A model generated the notes under the pieces. The model saw nothing but the letters and a program-made list of their open reading frames with translations, made no database searches and was not told the DNA's origin. Below, piece by piece: positions 33,338 through 44,383 of a DNA stretch of 64,000 bases. The DNA lies in the NCBI RefSeq assembly GCF_023078275.1, contig NC_062979.1:11910502-11974501 (forward strand), in the 5' to 3' direction. Source of the stretch: Leguminivora glycinivorella (Eukaryota; Arthropoda; Insecta; Lepidoptera; Tortricidae). Position 1 is the stretch's first letter. Each line of letters begins with the position of its first letter. A program made the translations under genes and the position numbers.

Positions 33338-36300
33338 TGTTGGGGGGTAAGGGGTGAACGGTATCAACATCTCGACCGAACCCAATTGTCAACCTCTCCT
33401 GCTCGCGTTGGTGGTTCGTACGAATAGCCAACGGCGATGGTTCATCAACCATCGTGGTGCCCCCTGCTAGATAACTAACGAGGCTCTGGCGACCGAGCAA
33501 ATGGCGGTATAACCATACACCTGGCTGGGCAACCAGTTGGAAGGGGCTTCAGCGGCCTGAGGACTTAAGTAGCCCTCAAAATACCTGGTGCAGAAAGCAA
33601 GGGGAAACTACTGCACTATTCCTCCCATGAAAACCACAATGCAAAGTTCCCATAATAGATGTGCGATGTCATGTGATCCGACTGACCCTCGGCGCCATTG
33701 TGATTCCGGGTCGCATGGTGGGAAGTCTGCTACCGGCCACTTCACTGCGGACCACCAGACGGGAAGTGGAAATTATGCTACTGGTAATGGTACAGGAAGA
33801 AAAAAGGCCCAATTACGTAAACATCTTCGCATTGGGACCTGGAATGTCAGAGGCCTCTTGAAACCAGGAAAGCTGGAAGTTATCGAGAAAGAAATGGAAA
33901 GGTGTAACATCGACATCTTAGGGCTGAGTGAGGTGCATAAACGCGGTAGAGGTCATTTTACTACTAGTAACGGGAACACCATGTATTATATCGGAGCTGA
34001 AGATCATAGTAATAATGGAGTAGGCTTCATCATCTCGAGGAAACTACAGGGATGTATAAAAGGATATGTGACCCAAAGTGACAGAATAATTGCAGTAAAA
34101 CTCGATGCCAGCCCAGTACCAATCCATATTATACAGGTATATGCACCCACCTCTCAGGCAGATGAAGTACTCTCGGACCAATTTTATGCCGAACTTGATT
34201 CCCTGTTGCGCACGATACCATCTAGAGAAATTGCTATTGTACAGGGTGACTGGAACGCGAAAGTTGGTTGCACGGTGGGAGATCCATTGATTGGTACAGT
34301 TATTGGCGGTTTTGGCTTGGGCAAACGGAACAATAGAGGCGAAAAATTTCTTAATTTTTGCGTAGAAAATCAGCTGGCTGTTATGAATACCTGGTTCAAG
34401 AACCATCCAAGGAGATTATACACTTGGACTTCTCCAGCAGGCTATAGAAATCAGATCGATTTCATAGCGATTAAGTCTAGGTGGCGATCATCGGTGACTA
34501 ACGCTAAAACTCTCCCAGGTGCAGATTGTGGAAGTGACCACCAACTTGTTGTGGCTGATTTCAGACTTCGATTAAAAAGTACTCGACAGAAACCCCAGAA
34601 AAACATTTGTCTTACTAAACCGGCTCTAGACCACTTTCACGAGGCGCTGGATATAAAGATCAAATCCCTAGACTGGGACCCATTTGACTCCAGTGACGCC
34701 GAGTGGAATGGCCTCAAAAAGGTCATTTTGGATACCGCAAAGGAGAGTCAGGAGCGTTTCAAAGCCGTGAAAAGGAAGGAAGAGTGGATTAGCGAAGAAT
34801 CATGGGAACTGATTAAGGAAAGGAAGATGCTGAAAAGTGAAGGTATTGACTCTGAGAGTAGAATGAACCGCTACAACCAACTACATGCTGAAATTCAAAA
34901 ATCCACTCGTAGAGACAAAGACAGGCACATCAACAACATATGTGGTGACATTGAGAAACATGCTGACAGGTCGCAGACCAGGGATCTCTTTCTAAAGGTA
35001 AAAACACTTACTGGTACCTTCAAACCAAAGAGTTGGACAATCGATGACAGTAGAGGTAACACATTAACAGAGCTAGATAAGGTTCTGGAGAGATGGAGAA
35101 CCTACTGTTATGAACTCTATAGGGATGAAGAGGGACTTAGCTATGAAAGAAGATGGGATTACCACATAAGGGAACCAGACCTTCTGCTTTCAGAAGTGCA
35201 AGATGCCATAAAACGATTAAAGCATAAGGCTGTGGGTCCTGATGGCGTGTCAGCGGCTATGTTACAGCATATGGGCAGCGAAGGTACAAAGATCATGTAT
35301 CAAATCTGCAACAAGATATGGAGAAGTGGTCAATGGCCAAAGGACTGGACACAGTCAGCAATAGTACCACTGCACAAAAAGGGATCCACAAGGAAATGCG
35401 AAAACTACCGAACATTGTCACTAATGTCGCATGCTAGCAAAGTTCTCCTACGCATTATAAACGTTAGACTCTCGTCCTACGTGGATCGCCAGATACCGAG
35501 TGAACAGGCGGGCTTTGTGGCTGGTAAGGGTACTCGCGAACAAATTCTGAACGTCCGTATTCTTATCGAAAAGTGTCGTGAGTACAAGAAGCCGATGGTC
35601 CTATGCTTCATTGACTACGCTAAAGCGTTTGACTGTGTTCAGTGGAAGGTCATGTTTGATGTGCTGGTGGAGATGGGTGTACCTGAACACCTTGCTTACC
35701 TAATACAGAATCTGTACCTTGAGGGTTCATGCTTCGTGAAGCTGGAGAATCAGAAATCAAATGATTTCCATACAGAACGGGGCGTCCGTCAAGGCTGCAT
35801 TCTGTCACCCAAGCTTTTTAACCTGTACGGCGAACAGATCATGAGGAAGGCACTTGACGGCTGGGAAGGAGGTGTTTCAGTTGGAGGTCGATTGATCAGT
35901 AACCTGAGGTACGCAGACGATACGACAGTAGTTGCGTCGAGTGAAGTAGAGATGGCGGATCTTCTGAACAGAATTGAAGATGAAAGCGCTAAGCTCGGAC
36001 TTAAGATAAACCATTCCAAAACTAAAATAATGGTAGTTGACAGGGCAAATATACTTCCAGTTACCGACGCACTTCGCCAGTACGAAAAAGTTAGCGAGTT
36101 TATGTATCTTGGGTCGTTGATAACCTGCAACGGTGGCAGCACTGACGAAATACGCCGTAGAGCCGGTATGGCGAAGAGTGCTATGGCTAACCTCGATAAA
36201 ATTTGGAAGAGCAGAGGAATCCGACGTCAAACTAAAGTGCGATTGGTTCGAGCACTTGTCTTCTCGATATTTATGTATGGTGCCGAGACTTGGACCCTAA

Positions 36301-36694
36301 AAAGCTGTGACGTGGCTAAGATTGACGCTTTTGAGATGTGGTGCTGGCGAAGACTGCTACGTATACCTTGGACAGCTAGAAGAACTAACATCTCTGTTTT
36401 GGAAGAACTTAATATCACCACACGCCTCTCCAAAATATGCCAGGAGCGAACCCTTAGATTTTTCGGTCACATCATGAGATCACCAATGCATAATATGGAG
36501 AAGTGTATCATCTTGGGGCGAATGAATGGTAAACGCGCTTGGGGTGGGGCTCGTAAGAGATGGTCTGACTGTGTGAAGAAGTCGACTGGCGGCAGCCTAT
36601 ACCGTGCAGTCCACATGGCTTATGACCGCGTTCAATGGAGACACGCTACTTGTGGTCGCGATCCTCAGCATTGAGGGAACGAGGAAGAAGAAGA
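33338..36694 (+). mobile_element. Full-length RTE-like LINE with 13-bp target duplication
   Basis: The element is flanked by a perfect direct repeat ACTGTAGTACTAG at 33325-33337 and 36695-36707. Its length, 3,357 bp, is the usual size for the RTE clade. It has one ORF, a roughly 290-bp 5' region, a 20-bp 3' UTR and a GAAGAA tail, all typical of RTE. The intact ORF and perfect duplication make it a young, possibly mobile copy. Confidence 0.92.
33627..36674 (+). CDS. RTE-like LINE ORF, endonuclease-reverse transcriptase
   Basis: The 1,015-residue protein would nick the target and prime reverse transcription. I start at the first ATG, 33627; the frame is open a little upstream. APE endonuclease motifs: GTWNVRGLL (about residue 67), LSEVH (about 100), QGDWNAKVG (residues 206-214) and GSDHQLV (302-308). 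Reverse transcriptase: KAVGPDGVSAAML (about 535), CFIDYAKAFDCVQW (about 660), GVRQGCILSPKLFN (about 720), YADD (residues 762-765) and FMYLGSLIT (about 820). The C-terminus, ERTLRFFGHIMRS onward, is the usual RTE-type tail. No RNase H domain is present. No stop or frameshift was seen, and all catalytic residues I can check are present. Confidence 0.93.
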   Translation: MKTTMQSSHNRCAMSCDPTDPRRHCDSGSHGGKSATGHFTADHQTGSGNYATGNGTGRKKAQLRKHLRIGTWNVRGLLKPGKLEVIEKEMERCNIDILGLSEVHKRGRGHFTTSNGNTMYYIGAEDHSNNGVGFIISRKLQGCIKGYVTQSDRIIAVKLDASPVPIHIIQVYAPTSQADEVLSDQFYAELDSLLRTIPSREIAIVQGDWNAKVGCTVGDPLIGTVIGGFGLGKRNNRGEKFLNFCVENQLAVMNTWFKNHPRRLYTWTSPAGYRNQIDFIAIKSRWRSSVTNAKTLPGADCGSDHQLVVADFRLRLKSTRQKPQKNICLTKPALDHFHEALDIKIKSLDWDPFDSSDAEWNGLKKVILDTAKESQERFKAVKRKEEWISEESWELIKERKMLKSEGIDSESRMNRYNQLHAEIQKSTRRDKDRHINNICGDIEKHADRSQTRDLFLKVKTLTGTFKPKSWTIDDSRGNTLTELDKVLERWRTYCYELYRDEEGLSYERRWDYHIREPDLLLSEVQDAIKRLKHKAVGPDGVSAAMLQHMGSEGTKIMYQICNKIWRSGQWPKDWTQSAIVPLHKKGSTRKCENYRTLSLMSHASKVLLRIINVRLSSYVDRQIPSEQAGFVAGKGTREQILNVRILIEKCREYKKPMVLCFIDYAKAFDCVQWKVMFDVLVEMGVPEHLAYLIQNLYLEGSCFVKLENQKSNDFHTERGVRQGCILSPKLFNLYGEQIMRKALDGWEGGVSVGGRLISNLRYADDTTVVASSEVEMADLLNRIEDESAKLGLKINHSKTKIMVVDRANILPVTDALRQYEKVSEFMYLGSLITCNGGSTDEIRRRAGMAKSAMANLDKIWKSRGIRRQTKVRLVRALVFSIFMYGAETWTLKSCDVAKIDAFEMWCWRRLLRIPWTARRTNISVLEELNITTRLSKICQERTLRFFGHIMRSPMHNMEKCIILGRMNGKRAWGGARKRWSDCVKKSTGGSLYRAVHMAYDRVQWRHATCGRDPQH

Positions 36695-36723
36695 ACTGTA
36701 GTACTAGACTGGTTCACAACATC

Positions 36724-37594
36724 CATAATTTGGCATATTTAATGTTATGAATGTGGGAATAGGTAATAGGGACGCCTACGCCGCGTAGGAGTACCTACGT
36801 TTTATGCGCTAGAGTACTTTCCGTTTTTCTTATCAAGTAAAGTATGAAAAACTTATAGTAGCTCCAGGACGCTTACGTAACATTTATTTTCAGCAAGTGG
36901 GCAAATCGGGTGCAGTTGTGTAAGTTTCGCTGTGCGTGGGCAAAACAACGGAAGATAAATGTCTGAATGTCACCGTTTAATTCGTTGGAACTAGTTTATT
37001 TTCTTCCTTATATACTTTTCTTATCCAGTTGAAACTGCAAACATAAATGTTTGACCTAATGCATGTGTGTACAGTTAGTACCTTACATGTATTAGGAAAA
37101 GTCTTATGTATATGCTATAGGTGTCATCCAAAGCAACAGCTTCGTTATACCTACATATTTAGATAAATTATAGTAGTAAGTATAATCATTTAATCATACT
37201 CATATACAAGTGTTAATACTTCCGCTACAAGTAAATCCTCATTGATCAGCATAACGCACTTACTAAAGACCAGAACTCTTTTTCTCAATAATCAACGATG
37301 CTGCTAAAAAAATAATGTTACTTATGATTCCCTTGTAAGTTACAACTTTTAAAATTATTAAGTTTTTGTTCGTGGTATTTGAAATTCGAACTTACCTCAT
37401 ACAATACGTATGTTGTTATGTAACGTTGCTTGTGTAAGGAACTATTGAGTTTGTGAAGACCGATGTTTAGTAACTAAACCTTTGTAAGGAGATATTTAAG
37501 ACAGCCTGTAAAGAAAAACCATAATGCGTACTCCTACGCGGCGTGGGCGTCCCTATTATTCCCACATTCATAACATTAAATCCGCCAAATTATG
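36724..37594. mobile_element. 871-bp element with about 70-bp terminal inverted repeats
   Basis: The left end CATAATTTGGCATATTTAAT and onward to GCCGCGTAGGAGTAC is matched in reverse complement by 37527-37594 (GTACTCCTACGCGGCGTGGG to CGCCAAATTATG). The long, slightly diverged inverted repeats and the noncoding AT-rich interior indicate a non-autonomous DNA transposon. It begins 17 bp after the RTE-like LINE's target duplication. Confidence 0.8.
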
Positions 37595-38789
37595 CGTGTA
37601 GCGAATCTTTCTAATGTAACCTTTTTTACCCGCGGGATAAGATATATGTTGTGTGAATGATTATGTTGGTACGAGTGTTGTTCAGTCGTTCAGCGCGTGG
37701 ACGGTGGCCTTGGGCAGCTTTTCAGCCATTGACCAATCGGAAAACTTGGGGATGTCCAGTGTAAAGGCTGGTATACACATGCGTTAAGATAGGAAGCCGT
37801 AGTAGCTATGTGGTATGTAAGTACCTAAAATAAAACCTTCATGAGCAGAATTCGGACAGGGTGAGCTATTTTCCATAAAATTATAGATATTTCTGATGTC
37901 ATGTTTTACGGAATTCTTACCGAGTTATGTTGATGAGGACAATAGATAGTGATCCTTGCGTTTGATTTGCTTAAGATTATCGAAACTAGTATAAACGTGA
38001 GCGTGGCTTGTCGGTATTCTTAAAGAAATGATTAGTTTTGTAGAATTTCCTAACTTTTTTGTCGCCCTATTTTGTCTGCGCATTAATTTAATTTTCAAGG
38101 AAAACACACTTATCAATAAAATGACCACAAAATTAACATGTGTGAAATAGCTGCACGAACGGCGCCAAGACTGTCGGCAGCCGTGCTTTTGAACAGATTT
38201 CTTCTCATTGATATTTTATAGTACAATAAACGTTTTAGTGTTGTGAATTATTCAGTGCGGATTAGTGGATTTTACGAGAACGCATATTGATTACACTATT
38301 AATATTATTATGTCTATAAATATTTACTTTTTCGGTCAGAAAGGCGCATAAACTCTTTACCATATTTATATTATATTTATTCTAGTAGTAATTAGGTACT
38401 TAGTACCTAACGTAACGAGATCCTAAGATAAAATTGTCTTTACTAGAAATCGGCGTTATTACGAAATCTTAGTAAAATAGTATTATTTCTTGCCAGGTGA
38501 AAATAAAACGCATACGTAAAGAATCCAACTAAAAGGTCACACAAGCAATACCGTTTGGAGTTATACACTTAGGAAACCATTTCTAATAAATTCGTAGCAA
38601 CTCATTTCCTAAACTTTCTTAAATTCGATGTCTTCCTGCACCCTGACCCACAATTCGCCCACAGGATTTCCACGTATTCATTAAAACTGTAGGTACAATT
38701 GACCCCAAAGACATGTCGTCGCCTTTGAACTTCAATCGATTGTAACAAGGGGGTGAAATGTGGAGATATATTTTGCGTTGACCATAAAT
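37595..38789. other. No gene recognised
   Basis: AT-rich. A CpG-richer spot at about 38155-38190 and an initiator-like TCAGTG near 38252 are not backed by an ORF or splice pattern. Confidence 0.4.
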
Positions 38790-39150
38790 AGTACCAGTAT
38801 TCGACGATCATTGTCCCGATAGTCGTTTCAGCGAACGGTCTCATAGCGAAGAGTCTCGACCAACATCTCGAGAGACTCTCGCTAGGTGGATGGATCAAGG
38901 GCCAGATGCAGAAGGCAGTGATCTTGGACACAGCGCGGATAGTCCGACGGTTCCTCTCTCTGCAGCCCTAACCACCGGCAGCTTGGGCCCTGCCCCGCTG
39001 CTGGCGGCACCCTAGGTTAGGTTTTTTATAATGTGTTTATATATTTTGTATTGTTTTGTATGTGGTTTTGTATTTTACTTTTATAATCATATTATAAGTA
39101 GCCTAACTTAAGAAGAAAGATAAATAAAGAGAATAATAATAATAAGAAAA
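38790..39150 (+). pseudogene. R4/Dong-like LINE 3' end, copy 2
   Basis: Encodes the end of the R4/Dong-like ORF (LSLGGWIKGQMQKAVILDTA, then RIVRRFLSLQP and stop at 38971). The same 3' UTR as the copy at 58453 follows (CACCGGCAGCTTGGGCCCTG). It ends in an (AATAAT)n tail near 39130-39145. The 5' truncation is at about 38790. Confidence 0.85.
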
Positions 39151-39250
39151 GAGATAAATAAAGGAAATAAATAAATATTGGAGGAGTAGTAAATAAGTTA
39201 AGTACACAGATCAACCTATCCCCAAAATAAGCCAAGCTTGTACTAGGCGA

Positions 39251-39704
39251 CGATATAATAGTTATTTGTTATACAAGGGGGCAAAGTTGTATTTTAACGC
39301 CGAGTGTGGAATTGAAAAACGAGCAAATGAAAGGATTCTATAGTTGAACCACGAGGGAAGCGAGTGGTTCGAGAATTGAATCCTGAACTTGCGAGTTTTT
39401 TAACACACGAGAAGTAAAATACATTTGTGCAGTAAAATACCGAGTGTAACACAAAACTTTTCCCCCCAACTACAGCGAGGAAACTACAACGCAAAAAATG
39501 CGTTTATCACTGCTTCCAGTAGTTCCACAGGTGGTAAATCATCTATATTTCTAGATTCACCTACTTTTATCAATTTTAAAGCAGTTAATTTGACTTAATT
39601 CAAGGTCAAATTACTTTACCCACTAGTGGATAAAATGCGTTTTTACGCGCTAGTATTAAAGGACAAAACACTTGTTTCCGAGCTAGTGAGGGGAAAATAC
39701 TTTA
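39251..39704 (-). repeat. 450-bp CTCGTGGTTC repeat, copy 1
   Basis: Near-identical in long stretches, in opposite orientation, to 62783-63226. Shared words include GAACCACTCGCTTC-like blocks, TTTAACGCCGAGTGTGGAAT and GATTTACCACCTGTGGAACT (all on one strand or the other). A 37-codon frame on the minus strand parallels an ORF in the second copy (VKLTALKLIKVGES, then LPPVELLEAVI and FFAL), ending in a stop here. Confidence 0.85.
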
Positions 39705-39785
39705 TATACCTTCAAATCAAGAGTGAACATGCCTGTCTTTTGGGCGAGCTCACTCCATCGTAGGCCACGTCTTTGCCTTTGGCTA

Positions 39786-39895
39786 GTATGTGGCCAGAAA
39801 ACATCCATGACTCAGCAACAAATATCTGTGTTCGTCACAAAAGTATCGTAAATGCCCTTACCGGGATTCGAACCTAGGATCGCGAGTAGAAATAA
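39786..39895 (-). repeat. tRNA-derived SINE remnant
   Basis: The minus strand has a polymerase III B box-like GGTTCGAATCCCGGTAAGGG followed by ATTTACGATACTTTTGTGAC, GAACACAGATATTTGTTGCT and GAGTCATGGATGTTTTC. This is the body of a SINE family common in Lepidoptera. The tRNA-like head (A box) is degenerate. Confidence 0.7.
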
Positions 39896-40106
39896 ATGTC
39901 TAGAAAAGCTTCCAGTACATGTTTGTTGGCACCTTGTCCCGGCATGTCCTGACGTCACCGCTCACCCTTAACCTTAGCTCCCAGACAAGCCCACGCGTTG
40001 GCGGACCGCCAGCATCTTCATTCATGGTTTTTGCTGTAGTAAGTTTATTGGGTTCCTCCGTCAATTTGTTTACGCGTAAGCGTAAAAGTCAAACATACTT
40101 ATAGTA

Positions 40107-41272
40107 TGTCCTTCGTCAAGGTGATACATGGAGCCGTGGGTAGTAAGGGAGTTGCTTACGTAACTGATAAGCCTGGGAAAACGTATACGTCTTCAGGATC
40201 CAATTTTCCTACAGGAACTCTCCATAAGATACCTGGGGAAGTACATATCTGGGCGATTCTCAGAGATGACGTTCGGTGCCTGATTTCGGTGGTGATTTTT
40301 ATTTACTACTTTTGTGATACGTCAGTCTATTTACTAAAATCTAGCCTAAATATAAAAAATATTGGTGGTGGAGGCCTCCATTAGAACCTTATAGTTTGTA
40401 TGAAATTTGAAATTTTAAAATCACCGAAATTATGTATGGGCACTGTAATCAATTGTCCCCACCGAAATCATTTTTTTACACATTATTCCATATTTCAACT
40501 TTATATATAACTTAATAATTAATATATTGATGTTTTTAATTTTAATTCGATGACAGGTCATGTAAAAAGGCTCATAATCGCGCAATTTGACTAAATTTAA
40601 CATGTTAATATACTAGTCATTATCGAGTAGTGAATTTTGTACCCATAGTATGGATTAGTTTGCTTACAAATATAGTTTTATGTTTTTACAAAGTATATCC
40701 TACTATTTAAGTATCAAATGTTAGACAAAAATTCACAATAAACCACTTTACAACGTGGCAATAGAAGTCGGTGGTCACTTTTTTTGATATCGGTGGTCAA
40801 AAAATCCACCGAAGCCACGGAAATCAACACCACTGATATCAAATTTTATCACTTTTTTGGAGATAACTCCAATAGCATGCATGATAGAGAGGAGATGTCA
40901 TAATGACGAAATAACATTCTTTCAAGGATTTATTAGTACCTTACATAACGACAAATGCCCTAAAACTGTGGGAGTAAATTGAACCACCGAATCTTAAAAA
41001 ACATGGGACCAAACCCAGCGAACGACTGAGAAACCTTTAAAAAGTCCCCTTTATAAAACGGTACTTCATCTCCTCTACACTAAATGGTTAAAACATATCT
41101 AAAACATACTATATTTGTGCCACTGTGTCCCTGATTTATTAATTTGTATGAGTACTGTCATGTTTAAAAAATTACACCGAAATCAGTCACTAGCCCGTTA
41201 GTTTGTTTGGTCTCTTTATCTGAATACATAAAAATGCGATTTTATTCTAGCGGATGTGAATGTAAACATTTT
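40107..41272. other. No gene recognised; repeat-like words
   Basis: Repeated CACCGAAATCA/GGTGGTGATTT words at 40290-41180 suggest an old repeat of unknown class. No coding signal. Confidence 0.35.
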
Positions 41273-41816
41273 TAGGGTTCCGTAGTCAACTAGGAACCCT
41301 TATAGTTTCGCCATGTCTGTCTGTCCGTCCGTCCGTCCGTCCGTCCGCGGATAATCTCAGTAACCGTTAGCACTAGAAAGCTGAAATTTGGTACCAATAT
41401 GTATATCAATCACGCCAACAAAGTGCAAAAATAAAAAATGGAAAAAAATGTTTTATTAGGGTACCCCCCCTACATGTAAAGTGGGGGCTGATATTTTTTT
41501 TCATTCCAACCCCAACGTGTGATATATTGTTGTATAGGTATTTAAAAATGAATAAGGGATTACTAAGATCGTTTTTTGATAATATTAATATTTTCGGAAA
41601 TAATCGCTCCTAAAGGAAAAAAAAGTGCGTCCCCCCCCTCTAACTTTTGAACCATATGTTTAAAAAATATGAAAAAAATCATAGAAGTAGAACTTTATAA
41701 AGACTTTCTAGGAAAATTAATTTGAACTTGATAGGTTCAGTAGTTTTGGAGAAAAATACGGAAAACTACGGAACCCTACACTGAGCGTGGCCCGACACGC
41801 TCTTGGCCGGTTTTTT
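41273..41816 (+). mobile_element. GGGTTCCGTAG lepidopteran element
   Basis: Starts TAGGGTTCCGTAGTCAACTA and closes with ACTACGGAACCCTACACTGA, then GCGTGGCCCGACACGCTCTT and GGCCGGTTTT. TCTGTCCG/(TCCG)n repeats follow the start. This is one of the commonest intergenic repeats of moths and butterflies; no ORF. Confidence 0.85.
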
Positions 41817-41964
41817 AGAAACCATATTAATAAGAAACATTTGTTTTAATTTTGTGTTCTGGCCGTTTGTAGTTATTTTGTGAGAGTAGCTAAAAAATGC
41901 AGTGTAGGGGTGTACGGTAGTGAAAATATTGAAACTGAAATAAATTACACATATGAAAGAAAAA

Positions 41965-42066
41965 GTGATCAAGGCTCCCAGTGCCTTAGGCTGGAATTGA
42001 TCCAGCGTACTCTGCAATCGCGGCAGATGCCTGTAAGTCTCTCGGCCACCCCGGTCGCAGTTGCTT
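41965..42066 (-). repeat. tRNA-like SINE head (second family)
   Basis: The minus strand reads GGTGGCCGAGAGACTTACAG, GCATCTGCCGCGATTGCAGA, GTACGCTGGATCAATTCCAG. These resemble a tRNA A box (TGGCCGAGNGG) and a degenerate B box. It is not a functional tRNA, because no acceptor stem or terminator can be made. Confidence 0.65.
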
Positions 42067-42699
42067 AGGTCAAATTATCTCCCATATGAATAATCAAAAA
42101 TATAGTCTAATATTTATATAATTCTTGCAACTATGTTATTTTCGCGTAGAATGAAAATACTTCACAGTATTTTACGATTGGCACTAAATAAATAGAGCAG
42201 AAAATGCAACATTCTCTCATGGCAAGCATTCAAAGATTTAATATCGGTCTGACCTTTACCATTTTGGAGGGAAATGATTTTTTCGCCCACGCCCGTAGAC
42301 TTGGCACGGCGCCGGCCTTTCATAATTAAGTTTCGTGTCAAGCAGTTAACTAAGTAAACATGTTTATTAACTAAATTTACTATTGTGTTATTACAAATTT
42401 GCACTAACACCTAAAATGCTGAATTTGTACAATTATTTAATTTTTTTACCGCATCTTACGCGACAGGATCTATGACATCTCTATTCATTCTTACGATTTA
42501 CTACGTAGGGAATGAAAACCGGTGTCAATAATTGACATAATTATTATATTTCTACGGTAAATGTGGGGACTAAGTGTCGCGGTTTGATATTGATAATGTT
42601 TTAAAACTATGAAAATGTGTGTTTCAGAATGTAGCCACATCAGAAACTTATTAAGACCCGTTAGTACGTTGCTTCTGGAAAGTTATGTATGAAAATTTT

Positions 42700-43696
42700 G
42701 GCATAATTAATGGAAAATTTTTTTTGATTGGGATATGTACATTATAGGCCGAAGTTATTTTTCATCAACCCTCCCCATCCCTCCCCCCTCTGCGTCACCC
42801 CTCTTCCCCCCCTTAAATAGCCGAAAATGCGGTTTTTCGCGATTTCTGACAAAACCGTTGAAGATACAGAAAAAGCGTGTATGAATAAAGTAATCCTTAA
42901 TAAATTTACTACAAATCATTCATTGACACTTTGGTTCTAGCACTTATAGTTTTTGCGTGATCCATCACGAAAATTGGTACTTTGCTGCAATTTTCTTTAG
43001 TGAATGTTAAGTTTTCTCCCAAATTGCTTACGAAATCTGTTTGATATTACTAAAATATTATAAACTGAAAATGAATTTCAGGGGGAAAAATCACTACCAT
43101 GGATGGAACTTGAACTCACGGTTTCTGGATTGATACTCCAGGGCTCTACCAACAGCTACCAAAAGCTCATCCCCAGTCATCGATATACTATATGGATCAA
43201 TGGTACTCCTAGCGACTACTACCGTGAAAATATTACGTCTTAAATAGTTACTGGAATTCCAAGACATATTAGAAATTCCACCCATGGTAGTGATTTTTCC
43301 CCCTTAATTTTATTTTAGTCATGAGTTACAATATTTTAGTCATATCAAAAAAATTTCGACGATTTCGTAAGCATTATGGGCGAAAACTTAACATTCATTA
43401 AAGAAAATTGCAGCAAAGGACCAACTTTCGGGACGGATCACGCGAAAACTATAAGTGCTAGAACCAAAGTGTTAATGAATGATTTGTAGTAAATTTATTA
43501 AGGATTACTTTGTTCCTACGCGTTTTTTCTGTATCTTCAACATTTTTGACAGAAATTGAGAAAAACGCATTTTCGGCACTTTAAGGGAGGGTAGAGGGGT
43601 GACGCAGAGGGGGGAGGAGTGGGGACGGTTGATGAAAAATAACCTCGGTGTATAAGGTACATATTTCAATTAAAAAAACCTTCCATTAATTATGCC
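42700..43696. mobile_element. About 1-kb foldback element with 390-400-bp arms
   Basis: The ends GGCATAATTAATGG and CCATTAATTATGCC lead into arms (42700-43110 and about 43275-43696) that are diverged reverse complements. Checkable blocks: AATAAATTTACTACAAATCA, TTCTAGCACTTATAGTTTTT and CTCTGCGTCACCCCTC each recur inverted. The loop is about 160 bp and holds a tRNA-like sequence (43098-43163). No transposase. It looks like a foldback or very long-TIR non-autonomous element. Confidence 0.75.
43098..43163 (-). repeat. tRNA-like sequence in the foldback loop
   Basis: The minus strand reads TGGTAGCTGTTGGTAGAGCC, CTGGAGTATCAATCCAGAAA, CCGTGAGTTCAAGTTCCATC. It has an A box-like TAGCTGTTGGTAGAG, a plausible anticodon stem (CTGGA/TCCAG) and a B box-like GAGTTCAAGTTCC. 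There is no terminator and the acceptor stem is unclear, so I call it tRNA-derived rather than a tRNA. Confidence 0.5.
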
Positions 43697-44383
43697 GTAA
43701 TTTTAGCTAATTTCCCCCTACTACGTAGCTGCCTGAACGTTTCAGCCATCGCCTTTAAACTAAGGCTCACATAGGATATTTATATTTTTATCATGACGTA
43801 CTTTTCTATCGGTGAATTATATCGTCACTACTTTGAAAAATCTCGTATCTCACGCTGCTCCTCAAAGTTAAAACGCAGTGTCTATATGTATTCCATACAT
43901 ACTTACTACAATTTTCTTTTCATTGACAGACGAAGATACAGGTTTTTTTAAAAGTAGTATTACGATATGTAGAAATAAAAGGAATTTTCAATTTAAACAG
44001 TTCGAATTACATGATGTAGGTATCTATCAAAAACCATCTTTCTCTCTTATTTGTTCGACATCTTACTCAATAAACCAGCATCATTAGCAAAAGAAAATGT
44101 CAGCTCTAAAAATAGAGCAGCAGTAATGAACGAGCTGGAAAAGCAACGTCACCGCGAACAATGCCGAAACAGCAACAATGCCATATTTCATTTATCAGCG
44201 GACTTCATTTGCTTAAATGAATTACACAACTGCGCCATGGCGCGTGGCGCATGGAAAGATTGCTTGTGAATTATTATTATTGGGGCCATGAAAAAATAGG
44301 TTGTCTAATAAGGGCACTTGCTAGTTGGGGCGAAACGGCGGCAGATCGTGAAATTCCTAGGCATATCGTCAAACCAGACGGTT
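43697..44383. other. No gene recognised
   Basis: Short frames at 43878-44269 lack domains. Confidence 0.4.

Noticed and set aside
33338..33626. Reading the RTE-like ORF from the upstream GTG at 33588
   Set aside because: A GTG start is not expected in an insect mRNA. The ATG at 33627 is the first usable start and loses no domain.
39855..39885. Possible additional tRNA gene (B box-like sequence)
   Set aside because: No anticodon arm, acceptor stem or terminator. It fits a tRNA-derived SINE remnant instead.
42761..42812. Pyrimidine/C-rich block considered as a promoter or G-quadruplex region
   Set aside because: It is part of the foldback arm and recurs as the complement at about 43585-43630, so it is explained by the element.
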